A stretch of DNA of 64,000 nt from contig CM050447.1 in the NCBI GenBank assembly GCA_027563935.2, forward strand, positions 85,235,461-85,299,460. The letters run 5' to 3'. This document shows, piece by piece, positions 1 to 11,071 of this stretch (its first letter is position 1; each line of letters starts with the position of its first letter). The notes beneath the pieces were generated by a model. It saw only the letters and a list, made by a program, of their open reading frames with translations. It searched no databases and had not been told where the DNA came from. A program made the position numbers and the translations under genes. The stretch comes from Costus lasius (taxonomy: Eukaryota; Streptophyta; Magnoliopsida; Zingiberales; Costaceae).

Positions 1-48
1 TAGCGACGTTAAAATTAGCGCTTCTTGGGAGGCAACCCAAGCACTATC
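1..48 (+). other. Conserved post-ORF hairpin motif (site 1)
   Basis: The motif TTAGCGCTTCTTGGGAGGCAA followed by CCCAAG can fold as CTTGGG (24-29), loop AGGCAA, CCCAAG (36-41). The same sequence lies just after the last reading frame of three other Athila-type units in the window. The left half of the neighbouring GTCR...YGAC stem lies outside the window. Confidence 0.8.
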
Positions 49-696
49 TCTCTTTTACATTCTCAGTTTTTATTTTTGTGTTATTTTACTTTTTGGTAGA
101 TAGGTTAGTTATTTTCTTTTGGAAGTTATCCTATGAATCTTATATGATGCTTTTAGAATAGTTTTCCCTTTTGATCATTATTTATATTTTGTGTAGGAGC
201 TTTGTGATGCGTGTACCAAGAGGAGGACAGCTCTGAGGAGGATAGTTCGGGCGATACTACGAACGAGTGGCGCTTTGTGAGTTGAAGTCAAAAATAAAAA
301 GTATGTGTCTTTGTGGATACATGCCATCTTCACAAAAACAAACAAAATGCATAAAAAAAGAAAAAAAATTATGTGTGGAAAAAGATCTTGGAGACCTAAT
401 TCCTGTAAACAAAAGCCATGATAGATTTAAATTGATACTGGGTGAAATCATGAAATTGAAAAATCTATTTATTATATGGTTGCAAATTTTTATTTGATTG
501 AGTTGTGAATCTAGAAAATTGAGTTCTAAGGATGATATGTTTACTTGAAATTTTGTAAATCAATTAATACAATTTTTCACTGACATGTTGTATTTTAGAA
601 ATTTATTGAGCATGAGAAAGTTATTCTTTCAATCAAATTTTGATTTCAAATTTTGATTTTTGCTTGAGGAGAACCAAGGTTTGAGCCTTATGTGTT
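1..696 (+). mobile_element. Athila-type element, 3' non-coding tail (copy 1)
   Basis: This stretch is the tail of a retroelement whose body lies left of the window. It begins inside the conserved post-ORF motif and ends at the TGATGACACC start of LTR A1. It is a near-identical copy of 56,657-57,338, where the same tail follows a gag-protease reading frame. It has no supported gene: a short open stretch near 267-497 is just the tail read in one frame. Compared with the other copy it carries an extra tandem copy of about 14 bp near 640-655 (AAATTTTGATT repeated). The hairpin before the LTR is damaged here (661-678). Confidence 0.85.
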
Positions 697-2506
697 TGAT
701 GACACCGAAATATGTAGTATATTTTGCATCATTTTAGATATCTTTTCATACTAAATCGAGGATCTTTTTACTTGTTTTTATGATAAATCCATCCAATATT
801 GCAAAGTCTACTTATATTTTGGTTTTTCACATTTTTCAGGCAAAAAGGCACTATTTTAGGCGTTTTCAAGCAAAATCAAATATATGGAAGAGTTCTCATC
901 ATCAAGAGGAGATCACCCAAGAAATTTCACGTAAATCGGAGCAAGCCAGCAAATTATGGTAGTGCCGTAATCTATTTTACGGTACCGTAATTCCAAATGG
1001 TACGGTAAAATCCGAACACTGCCGTAATTTGTGAAGATTTCCGAACAGAAAGATTTCCCGATTTTACGGTACCGGCCGTAAGCAATATTACGGTACCATA
1101 TTTCGGATTGCATCAGAACAGAAACCTTAGCCGATTTTATGGTACCTGCCGTAAGGGATTTCACTACCGTATTTTTCAGCCGTTTCAGAACAGAGAGTTC
1201 AGCAAAGTTTACGGCACTGACCGCAAACTATTTTATGGGCCGTATTTTCTGAGACGACATCAGCACAGAAGACTCAAGAGATTTTATGGCACCAGCCGTA
1301 AACAACTACACTGCCGTAAAATCGGTTTTGAACGCGACGCCCAGGTCAATGTCCACGCCCGATCCTTGCGGAGATGATGACGGCCGATCCAGAGGTTAAA
1401 ACAAAAGACCGTAAGATGAGAAAAGGGAGCTTGGGACGAGAGGATTAGCCAGACACCAAAAGCCCCAAACTTGGTTTACTGTCGAGGGAGAATTCGGAGT
1501 ACACGCCACCGCCTAGGGTTTCGCAACCACGCTCGATCCAGACAATATCCGGCCATGATTCTTCTACTGAAGGATCGCCACTACTGTTCACGCCTTCTTT
1601 TGCAAAATTCGGCTGTGTAATACTTCACAGCCGTGCCGTATTTTCTAAAAACTCTTCCTTTTGTTGATTTTTGATTTTCTGAAATTATGGAATATTGTAT
1701 TTCCTTCACCATGCTAGCTTAAATTACTCTTGGGACATGGGGGAGTAGTTCACTTGATTTTTAATGATTAGATAACTTCTTTCTCACTATTTCGTTGCAT
1801 TTAATCTTAGCATGATGATTTTGCTCTTGTGATAATTGTGCTTAGACTCTCTATAGATCCATGTTACTAATTATGTTCTTAGAATTTTCGCTATTGACTG
1901 AAAGGTAATTGCTTGAGAATTTGAAATCCTAGAATTGCATGTTAGGATCCCTTCCTTAGGTTAGATCTAATTTGATCCGTTCTAGTAGATTAATTGCCAT
2001 GCTTATAACATGTATCTATAGATCGAGTCTAATTGTCAAACATGGAGATCTTGTGCGAAAGCAAGGATCAGAACGTTGGAGATCCAAGAGTAAAACTAGT
2101 GTCGAGACTCGGATGCACGAAAGTGATCCTTGAGTTCATTGTTTGATAATTTACTTATCTTCAGCGTTGGGACAAATCTTGCGCGAAAGCGAAGACAAAT
2201 CCCTATATGGTTGTTTGCACGAAAGTGAAACAATCCTTTTATTAAGTGAATTACATCTTCATCATGATAAAATTGAACTGACGAAATCCTTATTCATATC
2301 TAGTCATAAAAGTTAAAATGAACGAAACCCTAGTCCCAGCTTTTCTCTCCGATAATTCCGTTTTAGTTTCCGATTGCTATTTTCACTACTTCGATTTGCC
2401 TAGATAGAAAGAAATCAGCTATTTGGTATTCAACAACATAGGTCTCTGTGGGTTCGATATCTTAATTATTACTTCGCGTATCCGTGCACTTGCGGAGAAA
2501 ACAACA
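697..2506 (+). repeat. Athila-type LTR A1
   Basis: An LTR of about 1.81 kb that starts TGATGACACC and ends near ACAACA after the shared string ATCCGTGCACTTGCGGA. It matches LTR A2 (57,339-59,209) almost throughout. Palindromes built on TACGG/CCGTA start about 260 bp in (956-1,320), in degenerate units of about 72 bp separated by CAGAACAGAGA. Later come the periodic GCACGAAAGTGA motifs (about 2,050-2,230). Relative to A2 it lacks about 74 bp near 1,570, between two GAAGSATCGCC direct repeats. The right boundary is uncertain because a primer-site-like string occurs only about 50 bp further on. Confidence 0.85.
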
Positions 2507-2697
2507 AGTGTGGTGACCGAACAAATTTTTAGAGCCGTATCAAGGGGTGACAAGTTGCTGTGCGCCATTACCTAGGTTTTGGCTGCGACTTTAAGAATAA
2601 GTTTAGTTTACCTACTTGTTGGGATACAACAGGCGCCCAACCGAAAGGCCGTGGTATCCAGGCGGCATTGTTCGCAACCTGTCTTTGACTCTTCCAC
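2507..2697 (+). mobile_element. Leader with degenerate primer site of an ATHILA ORF-1 unit
   Basis: After LTR A1 comes a string around 2,551-2,577 (CAAGTTGCTGTGCGCCATTA) that looks like a decayed form of the CAAGTTTTTGGCGCCGTTG primer-site context found after the other LTRs. This suggests LTR A1 also serves as the 5' LTR of a second unit whose interior continues at 4,925 beyond the solo LTR. The same 190 bp follow LTR A2 at 59,210-59,400. Confidence 0.5.
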
Positions 2698-4924
2698 TGT
2701 TACACCCAGATTCAAAGACTAACATAAAAGAATCTATTATTACTTTCGACTCTAGGAACAACAATATAAGTCTAATTGCTACAAGAATTCTCTTTACAAA
2801 ACTTTACATCAAAGTACACTTTTACAACACTCAGATCTCAGCTAATAACTTTTAATACACGAATCACTTCATGAATAATTCCTCAAGTAAAACTTTACAT
2901 CCATGCCTTGATTTCCTTAGTCCAGACCAGTACCTGCAATATCAACCAAACTCAGCAAAACATTACTGAGTAAGCCTCTCCCCAGAAGAAAGGGTAGTCC
3001 CTTAGATTTAAAGGAGGGAAACTAGCAAGAAGCATGAACAATAAAACTGTAACAACTGAATGTTGAAAACTGTAAACTGAAAGCTAGGAACTGAAAGTAA
3101 GTACTGGGAATTGAAAACTATAATTCAATTAGATAAACTGATGCAACTGGGTAATCTGTGTCAAATATGAAAACTAATACCATTCATAAATCAACTATGA
3201 GCAATACCTACTGGCTTGTGGGGTCGTCACCCCGAATACGCATGATAAGGTGTATCACCCCTTACATGGTGAACACACGCGCTACCATGCGTCACGAATC
3301 CCGGTGCATGCTAACTTGGGACCCCGATCTATCCACAGAGTGGATACTACTGGGTATGTGCTCAATATAACATGTAACTGTCCACACACGTGGATACTAG
3401 AAAACTGGTTATGCTGTCCACAACGTGGATACTGATATACAAAGACTGAAACAATATAACTAGCAAATCTTCGATATGCACAAGATACTATACTACTTGA
3501 GTCAACGGAAATAAAGATAACATACCTTTATCTACAAAAATCTGGTTTGAGGTCTTACCTTTGAAAACCCAAGAAAACTAGTTATCAAACGAAGCAAGCC
3601 AAACACTGGATCAACCGCTTTGAAACATAGATTTATACATGAACTTCATCAATTAAGATTCAAACGTGAAAACAAAGACCACCAACAGAAGCAAAACATC
3701 TCAAAACCTAAGCGAAACATCTCAAAACATTTGGATCCAATGAACCGGACCCAAAAGCCACTGAACTGGACTGAATTGCAGTGAACCAGTCAAATTTATC
3801 CTGAACCAAGCCAAACTGAAACATGAAACCAAAATTACACTAAATATACGAGGCATCTAGGGACACACAGGATACCATTAGATGGGAATTTCAATAAGCT
3901 TTCCAATGGATGCCTGAACCGGTCAGGATTCAACCGGATTAGGGTCGAACCGGCCAGAAAACCAATGCTAGGCCGAATTGAAATTGAACCGCTCAATTTG
4001 TTGAATCGGTCCAAATCAATTCCAAACTCAGCGAGCTGACTTTATTTCAAATAAACCAAACTCAAAACCCAAAATCAGATCGGTCCGGCCGCTCGCCCGC
4101 GCCGCCCCATCGCCGCCGTGCAAGGCGGCCGGACAAACATCTGCCGCTTGCGCCGACGAGCTCCTGAGCGCGCGTCGAGCGTCTATTCACCGCCAGATTT
4201 CACCTGGGAGCTTCTGATGTCGCTGGAAAGCTCTACAGCTACCTATGGGAAGCTTTTGATGCCCTGTCGAAGCCCTCGCAATAGCCGCCAGTATCAATGG
4301 TGGCGTCGCCGCCGTCGACACACCGTAACCTATCTAAACCGAAACAGAACTTCACTGAAACTTCCAGAAATCATGCTTACCTTGCTACGAAACCATATCG
4401 TAAGTCTGGAACAGAAAACACATATCAGAGAAGGCACAGGAACTCTAAAACTCGAGGCGGCGCCGCTCGAACTCCGGCGACTGGTTCAAGCTTGATCTCT
4501 CACTTATGACGACGCGCTGCGTCTCGAAGGAATGCTAGGGTTCGATTCGCAAACAATCGAATGGAAACCCTCTAAAATAGACGTGAGACGCGTCCCAAAA
4601 TAGCAAAGGCCGCTGATGACTCGGTCGCCGCAAACAGGGGGGAAGATGACGAGTCGACTCGGTCGCGAAATGAAATCAAAACCGAATCAAGTAAAGTCAG
4701 TGCGGTTTTATACCAAAATCACAAATTAGCTCAGCGGGTGGGTTGAGCTCGTGACTCGGGCGCTACGCGGGTTTGAACCCCCACGAGCGCAAATTAATTT
4801 TTAAACAAAGAAATCTATTTTTAAACCTTTTAAAAATTCAGGAAAAATTCTAGAAAAATCCATAAAAATCCAAAATACAGTTTCTGATTTTCTAAAATTA
4901 TTTTTCAAAACTTGGGGTATTACA
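2698..4924 (-). repeat. Solo LTR, Ty3/gypsy chromovirus-like, minus strand
   Basis: The block starts TGTTACACCC and ends GGGTATTACA in plus-strand reading, so the LTR runs on the minus strand (TGTAATACCCC...GGGTGTAACA). It is 2,227 bp long. The flanks are TCCAC (2,693-2,697) and TCCAT (4,925-4,929), a 5-bp target duplication with one C/T difference. No interior is attached, so it is a solo LTR left by LTR-LTR recombination. It interrupts the ATHILA ORF-1 unit. The GC-rich open stretch at 4,118-4,495 lies inside it and is not considered a gene. The first 568 bp also occur at 59,401-59,968. Confidence 0.85.
4725..4792 (+). other. tRNA-like segment inside the solo LTR
   Basis: TAGCTCAGCGGGTGGGTTGAGC resembles a tRNA D-arm (GCTC pairs with GAGC), and GGGTTTGAACCC about 30 bp later resembles a T-arm/B box. 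The ends do not form an acceptor stem, so it is not a functional tRNA gene. A related near-palindrome lies about the same distance inside LTR H (about 60,103-60,122). Confidence 0.35.
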
Positions 4925-6345
4925 TCCATAGAAGATGAGGAATATACTCCTTCGCCACCGTCACACCCTCCTCAGCAGCGCCATCATAGTCATCAACCAA
5001 CGCCTCCTTCTCCATGCAAGCAAGCATCATCTTCCCACTCACCACAAGCCTGTGCTCCAATGCTGAACGAGTTCGGCATCATCTTCCGCAATGCAGAGCA
5101 AGAAGACAGATACAACCTGCTCCTCCAACGCAAGGTGATCAACACTTGTTACCTCGACCGAGGGACATTGAACATGCTTGGACTACTTGATGATGTGGAG
5201 TTCATGTACTCCAATATCGACTCGGACCAATTCATGCACATGGCTCACCCAACATGCATAGGGATCATGCTCGAATTCTTCAATTCTATCGATGTACGGG
5301 CCAACACCATCCTCGACTAGGATCCTAGATGTCTCATGTTTCGATTGGGTAACGTCGAGCATTGCCTATCTCTATCACAGCTGCACGGCGTATATGGCTT
5401 TCCCAAAACCTTGTACCCGCAAGGTACCGACAGACTACTCTGAACAAGGTTTTTGCGGAGCAATCTCAAATGAGCATATCTATTTTACATGTATTGCTAT
5501 GGCATCTAGCATTTGCAATCCAGCCATTTGATACGTTCATCGGGTTCTAGCCTATACTATTTTCGACCGGAGGGAAGTGACTATATGATCCGTCAATCTG
5601 AACTTTTTTGCTTATGGTGCATACTACATTCTTTTAGGGTCGATTCGGGTTACTATTTGGTGAAGCAATTTAGCCACGTTGCACATTCACGCAAGGGAGC
5701 TATCATCTTGGGTGGTCTAGTCACCCAATTGGCTGTTTCCCTAGGGGTTATCCCCTATGGTACCTTGGAAGCAAGTGGGAACAACTGATTCAAAATTGAG
5801 TCATGTGTTTCCATGAAGCTTATCATTCGCCGGGTGACTCCTACTACCTTACATTCAAAGGAAGCCAGTTCTCCCTTTCGCTGCCGAACGCTGAGCGCAC
5901 CACCGTGGACAAGAGAGCAAACTAGCACATATAGCCCGTCGCCGACCCTCAGCCCGACCCAGTTGACACTGCACCTCCAACCCCCGATGCCTTTCTTTTC
6001 GGCGGCTCCTCATCTACCGGGTCTATGATGGCCCTCTTACAGGAGATGCATGAGGAGCAGCTTCGCCAGGGAGGGGCGCTATTTCGCTAGGGGGACGCAC
6101 TAGATTAGATGGACACCACTCTCAGCTATCTCTGCCAGGAGCAGACCTCAAATTGGCAGACTATGGAGGTGGGGATGTAGCGACAACACAAGATGATGAG
6201 TTCAGTTTGGGAGAAGCTTTCTTCCATGGACGAGCGGCTGTCCTTTCTGTCCGAAGAAAACATGGCGTGTGTAGCCATCTCTTTCGACGAGGAGGATGAG
6301 TCGGATTTCTCATTTCGCAGTAAGGGCAAGAGATTCAAGGCTTAA
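4925..6345 (+). pseudogene. ATHILA ORF-1-type protein, broken
   Basis: The conceptual protein resembles the ATHILA ORF-1 family of plant retrotransposons, whose function is not established. It shows a Ser/Pro/His-rich start, then NEFGIIFRNAEQEDRYNLL (about 5,066-5,122), a LNMLGLLDD segment, HPTCIGIMLEFFNSID, then FRLGNVEHCLSLSQLHG, and finally LFCLWCILHSFRVDSGYYL and GAIILGGLVTQLAVSLG (about 5,610-5,745). The frame carries a TAG at 5,318, where the family usually continues with Gln, and shifts near 5,440 and 5,560 (AISNEHIY and NPAI are read in a different frame). It lies between the solo LTR and a typical Athila 3' tail. No gag, protease or polymerase accompanies it, so it looks like a non-autonomous unit. 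Family assignment is from memory of conserved motifs. Confidence 0.7.
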
Positions 6346-7287
6346 GGCTCTCGACCGCTAAGGAAGAAGTAGACCTCCCCGGCCATGGCCTCCCACCTAC
6401 TCCTCTCACGTACATGGTTTCACATAGGGGACTATGTGATATTTAGAGTGGGTGAGTTGTCTTCTTCCTAGTTCTTTATCTTCTACTGCCGACTTACTAT
6501 TTCTGCTGGGTGATGTATTTGATACTTAACTTTGACTGGTTGGTTGTTTATTTGACATTGTTCTTATATGCCACTATTCGAGGGCCTGGTCCCATCTTCT
6601 GGCCCCTTGACTGTGATGTATAACATTCGGATTTACTTCCATGCACTATCCTAGTATTTTGTGATGTTTCCTATTGTCATTGTGTTACTATGTGAATGAG
6701 TTGAATGAATTATGCATGCTATCATCTTGATATATTCACACTTTGATGTTGTGGTTCAAGGTTTAGTCATATGTCTACCATGCTTTAGTGAAATAGTTTT
6801 GATCCTATGATAGCCGGTTCTAATCATTGAGTTTGAATCCATGTTTGGTTTGGAATAATAATAATTGTTGAATGCAACATCTAATTAGAAATCCTCTATG
6901 ATCATATCCATGTGCTCTATGATTTTGATATCTTTTGATTTGGATTACTTTAGACTGTTCATTAGTGGGTCAAATATTTCTGAGAATGGTCAATTAACTT
7001 ATGCTGGTAGTTTACATGTGATTTCATATTAAGATACGCATCTACTTATTCGTTCCTTGAGTCCTTTCTCTTGTTGGGAGAAAATTACATTTGTGATGTG
7101 ATGAAAAGCCTTATCAACACCATATATTGTTACTTGAAAAAAATAAAAATAATAAAAAATAAAAAAAACTCTTCGATTCCTCTACATGGCACTGTAAAAA
7201 ATTGGCAGTGGTATCTAAGAACATGAGTTGAAATCTAAGAGAGACTCCTCTGCTTGGCACTACGAAAAATTAGCAGTGGTACCTAAG
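6346..7287 (+). mobile_element. Athila-type 3' non-coding tail
   Basis: No gene. The end repeats the phrase found in other Athila tails of this window (GGCACTACGAAAAATTAGCA, GGTACCTAAG; compare 17,610-17,760 and 22,430-22,590). A poly-A-rich stretch lies at 7,135-7,170. The tail is cut by the copia-like LTR at 7,288. Confidence 0.6.
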
Positions 7288-9203
7288 TGTTGGGAATCCC
7301 CGGGCCAATTTTAAATTTTTTAATAATAGCGGAAGCGATAGCCCAAAACAGGATAACCCTAAGAGCCAGGATCCCTTACGAGTGATCCACCGGATGTGTC
7401 AGAGTAATATACCTTTATTCGCATAATGTAAGGGGCTGATGATGATGAAGAAGAGACACACAAGTCGTCCGCCCTCTACAATCTAGGGGTGTTCATGGTT
7501 CGGTTACCCGAACCATGACCCTAAATCTTGTCCTGAACCGATTAGAACGGTTCGGTTATATTACAAACTGTTCCCAAACCAAAAAACCGGTTAACCGATT
7601 AATCGGTTAACCGATTTTTTGGTTCGGTTAACCACCGATTTTTGGTTAACCGTTTAAGAAAAATCTTTCTCCAATAATATTAAATATAAAATATATAAAA
7701 TATTAAATATGTAAAATACAACCTATATATAATATTAAATATTATTATTTGATAATTAAATATATAAAATAATTAATTTTTAAATTATAGTCAAAAGGTT
7801 TCAAACTTATGACCAACTATCTTATAAAGTAATGCCTAACCATTATACTAGATGAACAATCAATTTACAAACTTAGGTTATATATATACATATATTCGGT
7901 CGGTTCGGTTAATCGGTGAAAAATTTTTCCTCGAACCGTAATCGAACCGAACCATAAATTTATAAGCTAAAAACCGACTGTGAACCGAACTGATTAATTC
8001 GGTTAACCGTCCGAGCGGTTCGGTTCGGTCGGTTAACCACGGTCTATTGGTTTTCTAGTTTTTTTGAATAGCCCTACTACAATCGTGCATACACGGACTC
8101 CTCAAAATCCTCTTCACTCCGTGCCTAGTGCTACCCTTCGGGAGGACGATCCTGTTGCCTATGTCACTGCCCTCTTTGCTTGCACCATCTCCAAGATGTG
8201 CCAAATAGGTGATAAAGGGAAAAGATTGACCACAAGGAGAGGGAAGCTCTATAACTTGTGTCAATCTCTAGTCTAGCCACTTTTCCTCATGGCATGCACC
8301 TCCATGATGATCCATGAGGAATATCTCCATCTTAATTACCATCTCATCCTTAGTTGGTACCAATCTTCCCGGAAGATATGTCAAGGTGATGAGATGAGAT
8401 GCCATATGGTCTTCTTCTCCTTCCTTTGCCATATGCACGAACTTCATAGAAGTTGCGCCCATGGTATGAAATCATCCTTCCTCATGGATCAATCCCTCCA
8501 AAGGATACATCATCGAATAAGGTGGAAGGCTCCAAGCCTTCTCTTGCGCCTATGGAAGAAGAAGGTGTTGCCACCATGGAGGTGGCGCCACTTTTCTCTT
8601 GGAGGCGCTATGGAGAATAAGATACCATCTCCTCTTGCACCAATCCCATAAAAGACCAGATCATCAAGAAAGGAGGAAGGCTCCAAGCTTTTTTCTTGCA
8701 TCCATGGTGGAAGAACTCGGCGCATCCACCTTGGGGCGCAAGTTCATGTGTGGTGGCGCCATGGGGAAGAAGGAGAGGTGTCTTGTCGGCTAGGTTAGAG
8801 AGTTGAATGATGATTTCGGCTAGGGCTGTATTTAATTACGAAGTCAAAATACAACATCATCCCAAAAGATCATCTCCAACTCATCAAATGCATCTACGAT
8901 GCATCGGACTCCCAAACTGACTCGAATCAACTAAATGACTTGATAATAGGCAACTCGATTAATACGAGATCTCGAGTGTTTAGGTGTGCGACCTTGTAGA
9001 TTCCTAAGACGTTGGTAGTGATAACCTCACGTCATCACAAGTAATGAGTGGCACCTAGCAGTACATCATTGCTACCCAAGTCCTCGGAATGGTGTCGTCA
9101 TCGACATCTCCTAAAACTGCCACAAGATATATGTACACTCTAGTCCTTTTGCTAGGTTGATCGTCCAAGTCGGACAAGTGTGTCACACTTGTTAATTCCA
9201 ACA
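7288..9203. repeat. Copia-like LTR (TGTTGGGAATC...TTCCAACA) containing a MITE
   Basis: The block begins TGTTGGGAATCCCC and ends AATTCCAACA, giving the short inverted ends TGTTGG/CCAACA typical of Ty1/copia LTRs. Without the inserted MITE and its extra target-site copy it is about 1.3 kb. The left flank is CTAAG, but the right flank (TTAAT) does not match and does not return to Athila tail sequence, so one side has been rearranged. Short open stretches at 8,055-8,793 overlap on both strands and show no recognised domain. Orientation is not certain. Confidence 0.55.
7484..8076. mobile_element. hAT-type MITE, 593 bp
   Basis: The ends are TAGGGGTGTTCA and, inverted, TAGGGCTATTCA (10 of 12 match), typical of hAT elements. 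The element is flanked by a perfect 8-bp target duplication CTACAATC (7,476-7,483 and 8,077-8,084). The interior has no coding capacity. It is filled near both ends with GGTTCGGTTAACCG-type inverted strings and has an AT-rich centre (about 7,660-7,900). Confidence 0.9.
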
Positions 9204-9240
9204 TTAATGGTCATGACTCTATTCAGGCTAAACCAAGGTG

Positions 9241-10796
9241 TGATGACACTAAAATATATAATATATTTTATATCATTTTATATATCTTTTCATGATCAAT
9301 TGAAGATCTTTTGCTTATTTTTATGCCAAAATTATCACATATTGCAAAATCTACTTCTATTTTGGTTTTTCATGATTTTCAGGTAAAAAGGCACTATTTT
9401 GAGGCATTTTCAAGCAAAATCAAAGACATAGAAGAGTTACCATCATCAAGAGGAGATCACCCGATAAATTTCACGTAAATCGGAGCAACTGACCAAAATA
9501 CGGTAGTGCCGTATTTTATATTACAGTACTGTATTTCCGTACGATACCGTAATATCGGAGCACTACCGTAATTTGGTGGATTTTTAGATCAGAAAGTTTC
9601 CCTGATTTTATGGCACCGACGTAAAGAATTGCACGGGCCGTATTTTGGAGCGCTTTAGAATAGAGAGATTCACTGAAATTACGGCACTGCCATAAACCAT
9701 TTTACGGTGCCGTATTCCTCAGAGATTTCAGACCAGAGAACTTGCCTGGAGGTGGAGACGATACCCCAGAAGTTTCAGAGGAAAAGGAGTTCAATCGGAG
9801 GAGGAATCAACGAAAGAAGGGGCGCGACACTGTTCACAGCGTGTTTTGGAGGTAAATTACGGCTGTAATTTCTATTACAGCCGTGTTGTAACATTGTTTC
9901 TTCTTCTTCTTTGATTTCTGAACACTTTGATACTATGACTTATTATATTTCTCTTTCCATGCTAGCTTAATCATATTTTGGGACATGGGTGTAATTCACT
10001 TTGATTTCTTAATGATTAGATAACTCTTATTTTCGTCAGAATAGTTTATTATGATGATTCTGCTTATTTGATTGTTTGTCTTTGATTCTCCATAGATTGA
10101 TGTTATTATTCATGTTTTAGAGTTCTCGCAAAAAGGACCGAAAGGTGATTTGCTTGAGAACTTGGAACCCTAGAATTGCATGTTAGGAACTCTCTTAGGT
10201 TAGTTCTTAATTATTTGATTTTAGTGATCTTATTGCCATGATGATAATTTGAATCTAGGGTAGAGTCGAGTTGTCAAACGTGGAGATCTTGCATGAAAGT
10301 GAGGATCGGAACGTTGGAGAACCATAAGTAGAACTTGTGTTGAGTCTCGGATGCACGAAAGTGATCCTTGAGATTCCACTTGAGACAATCAACTTAGAAT
10401 TCGGATGCACAAAAGTGATCTCGAGTTCTTTGATTGATGATTTACTTATCTTTAGCGTTGGGATAGATCTTGCGCGAAAGCAAGGATTAGTCCCTGCATG
10501 ATTGTCTGCACGAAAGTGAGATGATCCCTTTATGAAGTAAATTAAGTCTTTTTCATGATAAGATTAGTCTGACGACCTTTTATTTAAATCTAGTCATTAG
10601 AATTAAGGAGGATGAAACCCTAGTCCCAATGTTTCTCTCTGATTATCTGATTTCGTGTGTTTCCTATTATTGCTTTGCTATTATTCGGTTGCTTAGCTAG
10701 TAAGAATACAACTATTTGGTGCTTAACAATAAGGTCTCTGTGGTTCGATATCTTTCTTTATTACTTCGAGTATCCGTGCACTTGCGGATCACAACA
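9241..10796 (+). repeat. Athila-type LTR C
   Basis: This LTR starts TGATGACACT and ends CACAACA before a primer site. It is close to LTR F (22,981-24,871) and LTR D, but about 335 bp shorter because the sequence between GAGAACTTG and CCTGGAGG (near 9,738-9,750) is missing. Palindromes on TACGG/CCGTA begin about 257 bp in. GCACGAAAGTGA-type motifs recur at about 10,290-10,515. Confidence 0.9.
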
Positions 10797-10801
10797 AGTT
10801 T

Positions 10802-10819
10802 TTTGCGCCATTGCCGGGG
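10802..10819 (+). promoter_or_regulatory. Primer binding site, tRNA-Asp type (two mismatches)
   Basis: TTGCGCCATTGCCGGGGA differs at two positions from the perfect tRNA-Asp(GTC) complement TGGCGCCGTTGCCGGGGA seen at 14,240. It lies 5 bp after LTR C. Confidence 0.8.
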
Positions 10820-11071
10820 ACCTTAGTTTTGTTAATATCAAAATAGTTGTTAGTATTGCTAGACTAGGTTTTATTTGTTTTAGATTTAACTTTGTTTTTT
10901 TTTGTTTTTGCAGGTCTTGGATTTCCACAGTTGTGACAGAACTATGATTTCTAAAATTTGTGAATTTACTTGTGTTTTAGATTTTCTATTTTTGTTATAT
11001 ATTTTGAAAAAAAAAATAATTTGATTTATTGGTGTTGGATTATCTTTCTGTTCTTGATAGATTTGATAAAT

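Noticed and set aside
267..497. 76-codon frame, also at 56,923
   Set aside because: It is the Athila 3' tail; its duplication reflects the segmental copy, and no motif is present.
4118..4509. GC-rich open frames suggesting a gene
   Set aside because: They lie within the minus-strand solo LTR, overlap in two frames and show no domain.
4725..4792. tRNA gene
   Set aside because: No acceptor stem, T stem mismatched, sits inside an LTR; kept only as tRNA-like.
8055..8793. Cluster of short open frames on both strands
   Set aside because: Inside a copia-like LTR, mutually overlapping, no known motif.
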